Assembly (NCBI GenBank): GCA_015039365.1
Contig: WION01000157.1
Location: 1 to 64,000 of the forward strand
Direction of reading: 5' to 3'
DNA from: Amanita rubescens
Taxonomy: Eukaryota; Basidiomycota; Agaricomycetes; Agaricales; Amanitaceae
DNA: 64,000 nucleotides
Position 1 is the first letter of the stretch, and each line of letters starts with the position of its first letter. This document shows, piece by piece, positions 54,644 through 64,000 of this stretch. The notes below the pieces were generated by a model. It did no database searches. It saw nothing but the letters and a program-made list of their open reading frames with translations, and was not told the origin of the DNA. A program made the position numbers and the translations under genes.

Positions 54644-55999
54644 TAGTGTTTAAAGGTCCAGTCCAGTCCAGCTTTTTGCCCAAATTTGGGAGAACTGGAA
54701 CTGTGACTGGTCACTGACAACTCCTTAAAACTAAGAACTGGAACTGGACCAGTCATAACTGATTGTAACCAGTCATTATCAGTCCAGTTATGGTCATATG
54801 ACCAGTTATAACCAGTTCTGACCAGTAAGAACTGCTTCATTGGACTTGAGCCACAGGTGTGACACCATTGCAGCTGTTATCTCCATACTCCTGCTATGTT
54901 TTTGGAGTTCACTGACCCACCTAATCCATAAAGGATCATGTTACATGCCATTGAACACTTTCTAACCCTCAGTTATTGAATCAGATGGCCAAGAGTTGGT
55001 CATCAGAGAGCACCAAAGAGGGTGACACAGCCACTCAGCCCCTCCTGTTGGAATCTAAGATTATTTTGAGCACACCACTGTTTTTCTGAGGCTGTAGTGA
55101 AACATAGGTCTCAGTCTTATATCCAGTCTCTGATGGACATTTAAATCCCAGGTATTGAATAGCCAATAGCCGAGCTGTGGCTTGCCACACTGTGCCAAAT
55201 AACACACAGCCACAAGTGACTTTGCAACTTAAGACAGCTAGTCACACATTGTGATGACCTTCCTCTTCAGGAAGGAGCACTGAATTTTGACATTGTGTAC
55301 AGTGACCACCACGCATTCATTAACTCATTAACTAAAATAAAATGGCCTTGGACCTGCCACACAAAGTGGTGGCCCATGCTTGCCAAGTCCATATTGGGTA
55401 CACATGTGTTCTGCCAACCCTTTTTCATTTTTGTACTATTGTTAACTGTTAATTCATGTTCCTCTGGCTATGTTTGAACATAAGCTTAAAAGAGGAAATA
55501 AGGCTTATCAGGCTGTTTGGGGGGGGGTCACCTTGATCATGTTATATCTCATCCATATGTATCTTGACAGATTTGCATCTACCAGGGCACAATTTGAAGG
55601 GCTTTCACCACCCTTTCTGATGATGCTAGCTGTTTTGTGAGTGATCCCCTCATTCATCTGCTATTCAATGCTTTCTGATGAATCATGTCCATTTTGGGTG
55701 GGCTACTTTGTTCCAGGTCATATCTCATCCATTCCTTAATGGATTTCCATCATCTAGAGTGTAATTTGAATGCCATTTGATACTAGTAGTATTACACTGT
55801 GTGATAAGTTATTATAACCATCAAAAACCAGTCATGACTGGTCATGCATCAGTTCCACATTTTCTGCATTTCTACAGAACTGTGACTGGAACTGCTATCC
55901 AGGCAGCATAACTGGAACCAAAGGTCCAGTCATTACCAGTCATGGTTCAGTCCAGTTCCAGTTATTTTCCAGTCACAAGGACTGGACCTTTAAACACTA
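54644..55999. mobile_element. non-autonomous hAT-type element (1,356 bp)
   Basis: Ends are inverted copies of TAGTGTTTAAAGGTCCAGTC, followed on both sides by dense ACTGG/CCAGT clusters (54660-54840 and 55810-55980). No transposase inside. The immediate 8-mers (ctaagaca, ctaatcac) do not match, although AATCACT occurs close to both ends, so a perfect duplication is not shown. Confidence 0.8.
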
Positions 56000-56107
56000 C
56001 TAATCACTCGAGATCGAACGCAGAAATGAGAATGAGACTGGATTGCATCTATGGATGACAGAAACAATCGTAAGGCTAGCGAATACCTAGGTAGCCTTCA
56101 GTATATA

Positions 56108-57052
56108 CAGTAACCCTCAAAACTGTTCCAATGTTTGGCTATCCTGAAGAGATTGACCTACCATGCAATGGGAAGAATTTACAAAATTAGTGGAAATTCA
56201 CAGATGATAGTGTAGCATCTGAGCTTGAATTTGAGCCTATAACATTGTCAATTGAGTCAGTGGTTCATGATATATAAAATGATCTGTGAGGCCATGTCAT
56301 TGGAATGGTTTTGTGGCTGCCATTATAAAATTACAAAATATGGTATCCTAGTACTTTGTACTGCCTCCCTTTGCTTCTATTACAGCCTGCACCCTCCTAG
56401 GCATACTCTCAATCAAATCCTGACAAACCTTGGGGTCAATCTTGTCCCATTCAACCTGTACCCGCTCCCACAACTCCAGTATCCCATTGGGCTGGGTTTC
56501 ATAGTTTGCAAGCCTTCTTTTGAGGTGATGCCAAAGGTGCTCAATAGGATTGAGGTCTGGAGACTGTGCTTCAATTCCATGGTCATCAAACCACTTCTTG
56601 GCCAATTTGCAGGTGTGCTTGGGGTCATTGTCCTGCTGAAAGATGACATCTTCAGCTTCCTTTCCATAATAATCAAGGCTGGCTTGAAGGTCATCCTCCA
56701 GAATGTCAACATACAGCTGCCCATCCATCCTCCCATCAATTTTGCAAGCCATACCTGGTCCCTCCCACATCATACACCCCTATACCATCACTGACCCACC
56801 CCCAAACTTCAGTGTACCCTGCACCAACCTCTCACTGAGACCCTCCCCTGCCTTCTTCCAAGCCCATTTCCTCCCATCTGACCCCAGACAATTGATTTTA
56901 GTCTCATCTGACCACACCACCTTCTTCCAGTCCTCTAGAGTCCAATGCCTGTGTGCTAGAGCAAAATCCAGCCTATTGCGCTTATGTTGTGCTGTGAGTA
57001 ATGGCTTTTTCTTCTTCACAACAGCCTTCATCCCAGCCTTTTTCAAGCATCT
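56108..57052 (-). pseudogene. Tc1-type transposase, N-terminally truncated, one nonsense codon
   Basis: Minus strand: KAGMKAVVKKKKPLLTAQHK, then WKKVVWSDETKINCLG (first Asp), then VMV-stop-GCMMWEGPG (TAG at 56780-56782 in place of a Trp codon), FQQDNDPKHTCKLAKKWFDD (second Asp), LNPIEHLWHHLKRRL (Glu): a DD34E triad. The outer end CAGTAACCCTCAAAAC starts at 56108 next to TA (56106-56107), the Tc1/mariner target. The N-terminal DNA-binding half is replaced at 57053 by an LTR fragment. Confidence 0.85.
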
Positions 57053-57202
57053 TGTTAAGTTTGTTCGTTCACTGATAAGTCAAGCCTATCAGGTACCGTA
57101 GGTTCCTCAAGGGAGTTCCGGCACTTAAGAACGTTCAAAAAATAAGAGTGTTATCGGATAAGTCCTCAAGGGAGCTTAGACGATAACGAGACAGATTTTG
57201 AC
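57053..57202 (-). repeat. fragment of a family-B LTR
   Basis: TGTTAAGTTTGTTCGTTCAC... to ...GAGACAGATTTTGAC, about 97% like 61925-62075. Broken at 57202 where the foldback element starts; its other part is absent. Confidence 0.85.
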
Positions 57203-60038
57203 ACCTGTTAAGCCGGCAAAGAACTGTTAATTAGCAGTGGACACAGGCCCTGTGTCCCTTGGTAATTAGCAAGGATGTTGGGCTTGCGGCTCACTTTCAA
57301 TAAATCCCAATAATTATATAGGGAAATTTTGATGAAGTCCCTTTTCCCACAACTAAAGTTACCATTTTTGGAAGGTGGGGGATGTTTGTACATGTTATGA
57401 GATGGGAATTGGATCAAAATAAAGGAACAAGGGGATAATTGCCATATTTGGTAAGATGGGTAGATTCCAAATAAGGAAAGCAAGTTAGGATGCCATTTTT
57501 GGAAGGTTGTGAGGGTGTTTGTACATATTTGTACATGTTATGGCACAAATTCCTTATTTGGAAATAGTTGCCAGATGTCAAATAAGGTGAAATGGGAAGC
57601 AATGTGATCGTGGGAAAATATTTCCTAAAATGGAAAGTGATTACGTAATCTCAGGGTCAATGAAATGTGTAGCCTTGGTCAGTGGCTTTCTAAATGTGGT
57701 TGTATGACAGTGTTTGGTGCTGATTTCATTGAGATATTCACTAATTGATTTTCAGGGTCAAATTTCTAAAAAAGGAAATAGATAATGTAATGTGTGCTTT
57801 AGGATCCAGTGGTGCATTTCCAAAAATGGAAATAGCGCACTTCGGACTTGCCATTTTGGGACATATCTGCTCACTGTTGGTCATGATGAGCAGAAAGAAA
57901 TTGCAATATCTCCCTTAATACTGAATGTTTTTGTGGCGCGTTTTTTGGAACATATTCCTTATATGTATATGCACCTATCCACTATGTTAGAATGTAAAAA
58001 ATGCAAGTGGTTTCTGTCAGAATGCAACATGTCTTGCTCACTGTTGACAACAGTGAGGAGCAACAAATGACAATATCTCCATCAATACTGGTTATTTCTG
58101 TGGCGCTTTTTTTGGTATGTCCCTATTAGGCACATAGGAAGGCACTTGGAATGTTAGAATGCAAATAGTATGTACCAATCATGCCACAAATGAAATTGGT
58201 GTGCTCACTGTCTGCCATGATGAGCAGCCATATCTCCATCAATACTGGTTATTTCTGTGGCGCTTTTTTTGGTATGTCCCTATTAGGCACATAGGAAGGC
58301 ACTTGGAATGTTAGAATGCAAATAGTATGTACCAATCATGCCACAAATGAAATTGGTGTGCTCACTGTCTGCCATGATGAGCAGCCATATCTCCACCAAA
58401 ACAGGATCTTCCTGTGGCGCTTTTTTGGATTCTGATTCCTTATCATAACAGAGTGTCATTCAGGGTATCTGAAAGCAGATTACCCTGCTGATTAATGTGT
58501 AGTTTTCAGTTTCATGATAAAAGACTGAACATGATACAGAAAGAGTGGCTGACAAGTTGACATGTCAGGATAAATGGGAGATTCCACTTGATCTTGCCTA
58601 GGGATCCTCTGTTGTGACCCTCCCAATGTTTATCTTTGTTATGTGTGATCCCAAATCAAAAAAAGCGCCACAGAAAGATCTTGTTTTGGTGGAGATATGG
58701 CTGCTCATCATGGCAGACAGTGAGCACACCAATTTCATTTGTGGCATGATTGGTATGTACTATTTGTATTCTGACATGCCAAACACCTTCCTATATCCCT
58801 AATGGGGACATACCAAAAAAGTGCCACAGAAATAACCAGTATTGATGGAGATATGGCTGCTCATCATGGCAGACAGTGAGCACACCAATTTCATTTGTGG
58901 CATGATTGGTACATACTATTTGCATTCTAACATTCCAAGTGCCTTCCTATGTGCCTAATAGGGACATACCAAAAAAAGCGCCACAGAAATAACCAGTATT
59001 GATGGAGATATGGCTGCTCATCATGGCAGACAGTGAGCACACCAATTTCATTTGTGGCATGATTGGTACATACTATTTGCATTCTAACATTCCAAGTGCC
59101 TTCCTATGTGCCTAATAGGGACATACCAAAAAAAGCGCCACAGAAATAACCAGTATTGATGGAGATATTGTCATTTGTTGCTCCTCACTGTTGTCAACAG
59201 TGAGCAAGACATGTTGCATTCTGACAGAAACCACTTGCATTTTTTACATTCTAACATAGTGGATAGGTGCATATACATATAAGGAATATGTTCCAAAAAA
59301 CGCGCCACAAAAACATTCAGTATTAAGGGAGATATTGCAATTTCTTTCTGCTCATCATGACCAACAGTGAGCAGATATGTCCCAAAATGGCAAGTCCGAA
59401 GTGCGCTATTTCCATTTTTGGAAATGCACCACTGGATCCTAAAGCACACATTACATTATCTATTTCCTTTTTTAGAAATTTGACCCTGAAAATCAATTAG
59501 TGAATATCTCAATGAAATCAGCACCAAACACTGTCATACAACCACATTTAGAAAGCCACTGACCAAGGCTACACATTTCATTGACCCTGAGATTACGTAA
59601 TCACTTTCCATTTTAGGAAATATTTTCCCACGATCACATTGCTTCCCATTTCACCTTATTTGACATCTGGCAACTATTTCCAAATAAGGAATTTGTGCCA
59701 TAACATGTACAAATATGTACAAACACCCTCACAACCTTCCAAAAATGGCATCCTAACTTGCTTTCCTTATTTGGAATCTACCCATCTTACCAAATATGGC
59801 AATTATCCCCTTGTTCCTTTATTTTGATCCAATTCCCATCTCATAACATGTACAAACATCCCCCACCTTCCAAAAATGGTAACTTTAGTTGTGGGAAAAG
59901 GGACTTCATCAAAATTTCCCTATATAATTATTGGGATTTATTGAAAGTGAGCCGCAAGCCCAACATCCTTGCTAATTACCAAGGGACACAGGGCCTGTGT
60001 CCACTGCTAATTAACAGTTCTTTGCTGGCTTAACAGGT
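57203..60038. mobile_element. foldback element, 2.84 kb, with nearly perfect inverted arms of about 1.2 kb
   Basis: Starts ACCTGTTAAGCC and ends GGCTTAACAGGT. From 57203 to about 58390 the sequence is mirrored at 58855-60038 with constant coordinate sum (117241), i.e. no indel; the only difference I noted is one base near 57215. Each arm contains a 157-bp tandem unit: two copies on the left (from 58073), three on the right (58691-59160, one diverged). A 200-300-bp unique centre lies at about 58440-58670. ORFs in the arms are mirrored and unlikely to be genes. Flanks show no clear duplication. Confidence 0.85.
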
Positions 60039-61537
60039 GCAATGAAGTCATCTCGACAAGGAGACATGTGCCAGTGGCTGGCCCCGGAATCGTATAAGTC
60101 CCAAGCGCAAAGACTATTGCTTTGATTCGTAGCGGCAAAGGCAATAACTGCAGGTGGGATAAAAACGGGTGTTTCATCGATTTCCAGGCCATCCCCATTG
60201 GGACCGTGATTGTTGTCGAATTTCCGAGGTAAATTCGCTTCACCCCTACATTCACCGGGTCTAAAAGAAAATTTTGCAAACTTCTCTTCAGACCTTCGAC
60301 AATTCAACCATGTAGTAAATGCGTCCCAATCTTCCACGAGATCCATCAATTCGGATGGTGCGTCCTCGTCCTCCGTGAGATAACCTTCATTCTCATCAAT
60401 TTCAGTGAGAAAATCATCAAAATCCTCCCCCTCGCTCTCAAGCTCGACCATTGCGGTCCAAGCTCCGATAACGGATTCGTCAACAGCAGAGTTAGCGCCA
60501 GGCTTCTTTGACGAAGACGAGGAGTTGGAAGATGAACCAGAACCCGACGAACCGCTAGGTCCAGGTCCTTTGCTTCCTCCGGAATTCCCACCAGACTGAT
60601 TATCTTTCTTTTCTCCTTTCGGACTAGGACAGTTATTCTTTCTATGTCCTTTTCCGCCGCAGTTCCAACACTCGCCGAATCGTCCGCGACGATTTTGGTT
60701 GTATTGACGACCGCCACCCGCTCTAGTGCCAGGTTTCTCACTAGAGACGGTTGCAAGTGCTGTACCCGAAGGATTCGCAGTGCTAGGTGAGGGTTTTGTA
60801 CGACCCTTCCTATCGGCTTCACGCCGATCCCATTCCTCGGTAGCCAGTATCATCAACGCCTCAGCGTCGAGCCCCATATCTCTCGCCTTGCCTTTATCAG
60901 AGGACGTCTCTGATTCCGAAGCAGTCTGCAGATTCATCAAAGCAAACACCTTCATTCCGGCCGAGATATTTGCGAGGAATGTCGAAATTTCGGATGGAAC
61001 GAAATTTATGATAAGCGAACGGTAATCCTCCTCGCTGATTGAAATACCGAGATTCAGCAATGTAACATGCTTCATACAGACTTTATCAAATTGAACCCGT
61101 AAGTCCGCGCCTTTTTCGTATTGCATGCCCATGAATTCCGAGTGCAAGTTTGACCTCATAAGCATAGACTTCTGGGTAAACTCCTGCACGATGGCCGCCC
61201 AAACTTCGGCCACGGTATCCTTATTCAGATACTTCGTGAATATTGCATCTGGAAGCTTCTGAGTAAGAAGGTAATTGGCAAGATCCTCTTTTTCCTGCCA
61301 CGACGCAAGTTCTTTATCAAAATCTTTCTGTTCCGTACTCGACGGATTCTCCTTCGTCAAAACCGGCTTTTTGCTAGACCCGTCGAAATGGCCGTACACC
61401 TTCTTCTGTTTCACTGCAATAAGGAAACGACTCTTGAAGATGACCCAATTCGACCCTGTAGCCTCAAGCTTTTCGACGGCGCTCGAGAAATCTGTCAAAG
61501 AAACAGCTGTAGTACTTTGCTCCGCGAAACTGGACAA
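60039..61537 (-). pseudogene. Ty1/copia-type gag-protease start, truncated by the foldback element
   Basis: ATG 61537 (MSSFAEQSTTAVSLTDFSSA). UBN2-type gag: EKLEATGSNWVIFKSRFLIA, AEVWAAIVQEFTQKSMLMRS, LRVQFDKVCMKHVTLLNLG. A CCHC knuckle CWNCGGKGHRKNNC, Ser/Gly-rich linker, then the protease motif LYDSGASHWHMSP with catalytic Asp in DSG. The frame runs out at CRDDFIA where the foldback element begins; integrase, RT and RNase H are missing. No internal stop in about 495 codons, so truncation is recent. Confidence 0.85.
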
Positions 61538-61924
61538 AACGGAGTGAACACTGATAATCTTGTATGATCATTCGCATTCATCACAATTCATCAGGAGCGA
61601 ACGTGATCACTGGTGATCACTGGTGATCATTGATGATCACCGATTATTGTTGATGATCCATCGTGAGGCGGGGTGAGCGAACGTGAGCCAACCATTAACA
61701 GATTTTACCTTCTGAAGCCATTTCATCGTGACCGGCCATTGACAATGATGAACGAACGTGACTTAGTGTTAGCAAGCAGCCCGACAGTCTGTAGCACAAC
61801 AGTGGATGCTCGTGAAGGGTTCGTGAACATGTTTGATCATCGGCAACCAATAGTGATTCTTTCATGATTTGTAGACGGCAGAACTTATGAGCAAAATTAT
61901 TGTCTGAGTTATATACAAGTTTGC
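61538..61924. other. leader/LTR remnant of the copia element; GATCA-repeat-rich
   Basis: Contains repeated TGATCACTGG / TGATGATC motifs at 61566-61660. No gene. The 5' LTR of the copia element should be here but its borders are not recognisable; element B's LTR begins at 61925. Confidence 0.35.
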
Positions 61925-62353
61925 TGTTACGTTTGTTCGTTCACTGATAAGTCAAGCCTATTAGGTACCGTAGGTTCCTCAAGGGAGTTCCGGCACTTAA
62001 GAACGTTCAAAGTATAAGAGTGTTATCGGATAAGTCCTCAAGGGAACTTAGACGATAACGAGACAGATTTTGACTGTTAAAACTAGACTGAGGTCTAGTC
62101 GTATATTTGCGTGATTTATATAGTACAAAGTACATACGCAAATATGGTAAGTATATACACATGTGATAATGAAAACGGTTACATGTGATAATGAAACGGT
62201 TAACATGTGAAAACGACATACATGTGATAAAAGTAATTGGCATATGATAAACGATGAATGTTCCGGAAGGAACGCATATGCAAATAATGAAATAGGAGGA
62301 ATGACATAGATGATAAAATAAGAAAAGATAGGCCATGACGTACGTTTGTAACA
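61925..62353 (-). repeat. 3' LTR of Ty3-type element B
   Basis: Minus strand TGTTACAAACGTACGTC...AAACGTAACA, 429 bp, with the purine tract AGGAGAAGGGC just before it (about 62357-62367). Contains hairpins ACTAGAC/GTCTAGT and TATTTGCGT/ACGCAAATA near 62080-62145 and a TATATAAAT promoter-like string on the minus strand near 62117-62126. The 5' LTR lies outside the window. Confidence 0.9.
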
Positions 62354-62410
62354 TAGCCCTTCTCCTACATACGAAGTCCAATATTCACCGAATATTGAAA
62401 TAATTTGTGA

Positions 62411-64000
62411 CTATGTGTCACGGTTGTGTTCGGCGTCGCTATCATAGGTGTAAGAGTCTTCGTTTCCTTGCCAAGGGTGACGACGGCGACGACGGTTATC
62501 GGTAAGACGTTCTTGAAGAGTTGGTCGTTCTTCTCGTGTATTCGAGGCGGTCATAGTGGCGACATGTCGTGTCGACTGTCCTCGTGTGGATTGGCCTCGA
62601 CGGTTTCCAAGGTTTCGTCGTGATGGTGGAGGTCCAGTAGTAGTAGTAGTGAAGCGGTTGCCTGGAGGACGAGTATTTGTCCCTCGTCGTCTTCTTTCGA
62701 TAAGCGGGGAAGGTTCGCCTTGTTCGAGTTGGGCGGAATCGATAGTAGTAGCGGGCGAAGCGGTAGAGATTCGTCTTTCAGGGATTTGTTCAAACGGGGT
62801 GGGCAGCGATGATTGTGTCATAGCGTCTGGATAAGTGGGAGGCGGGGTTTCCTCATGCACCGGTCCTCGGCGTATTTCTCGTCGTCGATGGTGTTCGGTA
62901 GTGTGATGCGGGGCTCCGCACATGTAACAACCTTGAGTTCCAGGGATGTCTTCTCCCTCGAAGGCTAGGTTATTCGGTTCGAATGATACCAGTCGTTCGG
63001 CTGAGGGATCAGGTCCGTGCAGGTGAAAGATGGTGCGACGTGTCGGGTTTTCAAGGATAGGGACATCGCGTCCTTCAATTGTATGTCCTGTTTGAAGTGC
63101 GATGACGGCGGCGTCTTGGTATTCGTTACTGGCATTGGGTCTGTTAGGGTTACGATCGTGCCTCCACACGAGATTGTTAATCGTCGTTTGTAGTTGTCGT
63201 AATATAGTTATGTCCCAACCATCAGGGGTCATCATCGGGTTGAGTTGGTCACTAAGGGTTCGAATTCGTTCGAACGTGGCATTGACGGGAGTGCGGGGAA
63301 ATACAGGGCGTCCGTGCATCCAGGCCATGCCAGTGTCTAAAGCGGGTTGTCGTGTCGGTTGGATGAAATGGTGACGATGTCCGGCGGTGGTAAGACGGGT
63401 TGCTTCTTCGAGGTATACGTCTCCTCGTAGATCACAAAACCAATGAATATTATTCCAGATCATCAAAGTGATCCAGCGGTTGTGTTGCGGTTCTCGGAAC
63501 CGACGGGTGAGATTAATGATGACGTTGACGAGGGCCATCAGATCAGGGCGAACATATCTATTCAAGATGAACAGATAGTTGTTGGCAAAGGTCCAGGACG
63601 TGAACAACGTCCAGATTCTGTAAAAGGCTCGTCGTATTATCGGATCGACGAAGGAGGGGATGGCGTAATGCGTCAAGATGACGTTTATGGTGGGAATGTC
63701 GGGTGCGGGTACGTTAAAGTTGTCGTCATTGACAGAGGCGTGCTGGAAATAGAACCTAGGAATAGGTCCTTCGGCAGGGAGTCTAGGTACTGGGCTCATG
63801 GATCGAGCGTGGGTTTCCCTCATTAAATCCAACGGGGTGTAAAGGGGCCTTGGCGATGGAGTGTCTTCTGGGAAGACAATAGGGATCGAGATGGGATTGA
63901 CGAGTCTTTCATTGATCTCGTCGTCGGTGATGGCGTTAGCGGTGACAACATCAAGTTCGGCGGCGACAGCATTAGCAGCAGCAGAGATGGCGGCAGTGGT
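62411..64000 (-). CDS. last ORF of element B: zinc-knuckle protein directly before the 3' LTR (partial at window edge)
   Basis: Frame open from the window edge (TAAISAAANAVAAELD...) to TGA 62411; the first ATG inside is at 63823 (MRETHARSMSPVPRLP). Middle: FYFQHASVNDDNFNVPAPD, INVILTHYAIPSFVDPIIRR, LVNVIINLTRRFREPQHNRW, LQTTINNLVWRHDRNPNRP. A knuckle CYMCGAPHHTTEHH has CX2CX4HX4H spacing (last Cys replaced by His). Arg-rich tail ends SYTYDSDAEHNRDT, like the tail of element A's extra ORF. It is either a Gag of a gag-only element or a downstream RNA-binding module; pol is not in the window. Confidence 0.65.
   Translation of the reverse strand, partial: TTAAISAAANAVAAELDVVTANAITDDEINERLVNPISIPIVFPEDTPSPRPLYTPLDLMRETHARSMSPVPRLPAEGPIPRFYFQHASVNDDNFNVPAPDIPTINVILTHYAIPSFVDPIIRRAFYRIWTLFTSWTFANNYLFILNRYVRPDLMALVNVIINLTRRFREPQHNRWITLMIWNNIHWFCDLRGDVYLEEATRLTTAGHRHHFIQPTRQPALDTGMAWMHGRPVFPRTPVNATFERIRTLSDQLNPMMTPDGWDITILRQLQTTINNLVWRHDRNPNRPNASNEYQDAAVIALQTGHTIEGRDVPILENPTRRTIFHLHGPDPSAERLVSFEPNNLAFEGEDIPGTQGCYMCGAPHHTTEHHRRREIRRGPVHEETPPPTYPDAMTQSSLPTPFEQIPERRISTASPATTIDSAQLEQGEPSPLIERRRRGTNTRPPGNRFTTTTTGPPPSRRNLGNRRGQSTRGQSTRHVATMTASNTREERPTLQERLTDNRRRRRHPWQGNEDSYTYDSDAEHNRDT

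Noticed and set aside
54636..56007. 8-bp target duplication for the hAT element at 54644
   Set aside because: Adjacent 8-mers agree in only four positions; the nearby AATCACT repeats are offset.
57208..60033. Mirrored ORFs (91, 62 and 92 codons) in the foldback arms as genes
   Set aside because: They exist in both arms only because the arms are inverted copies; composition is non-coding-like and no start context or domain is seen.

Overview
The window looks like a transposon-rich block of a mushroom-forming fungus (Agaricomycetes, Basidiomycota). Evidence: short GT-AG introns with CTAAC-type branch sites; Ty3 retrotransposons with chromodomains; tnp2-like, Plavaka-like and KDZ-like transposases as abundant in agaric genomes; a TET/JBP-like dioxygenase beside a transposase; and only a few host-type genes (F-box protein, WD40 protein, a decayed SAPS-domain gene). 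I cannot name the species. All family calls are from motif recognition; no database search was run.

Layout. 1-855: end of an LTR element (gag-like relic plus LTR, minus strand). 2633-5261: complete gag-only LTR element, 4-bp target duplication, LTRs about 99% alike. 5667-7364: F-box gene. 9461-11428: SAPS (Sit4-associated) pseudogene. 11930-18971: tnp2-like transposase gene interrupted by a 1.1-kb non-autonomous hAT element, with a TET/JBP-like 2OG-Fe(II) dioxygenase gene upstream of it. 20447-22068: WD40 gene. 22977-25459: non-coding stretch full of perfect short hairpins, ending in an LTR. 25472-25746: fragment of a BED-finger hAT transposase.

25747-54265 is one deeply nested array. Outermost is a decayed minus-strand Ty3 element ('A': gag fragment, RNase H, integrase, chromodomain, extra ORF, 3' LTR). 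Its LTR is split by a 7.1-kb Plavaka-like transposon (25836-32943), whose transposase gene was in turn hit by a solo LTR of the same family as A. Its integrase is split by a young Ty3 element 'D' (35989-51557, identical 272-bp LTRs, target duplication GGTCT). D's integrase is split by a 6.1-kb KDZ-like transposon (42631-48717, 8-bp target duplication). A's gag is split by another hAT element (52604-53674).

54644-64000: a third hAT element, a broken Tc1-type transposase, a 2.8-kb foldback element with arms over 1.1 kb, a truncated copia gag gene, and the 3' end of a further Ty3 element ('B') with a zinc-knuckle ORF directly before its LTR.

Most notable: once the KDZ insertion is discounted, element D has gag-protease, RT-RNase H-integrase-chromodomain and two extra downstream modules all in ONE reading frame, separated by exactly three UGA codons (the first in the leaky UGA-CUA context) and closed by UAA. 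Element A has an extra ORF in the same place, in frame directly after a UGA, and the last ORF of element B ends in a similar C-terminal tail. Also notable: the transposon-linked dioxygenase; a minisatellite whose units carry intact 37-38-nt intron signals; and a high density of perfect micro-hairpins in several LTR elements.
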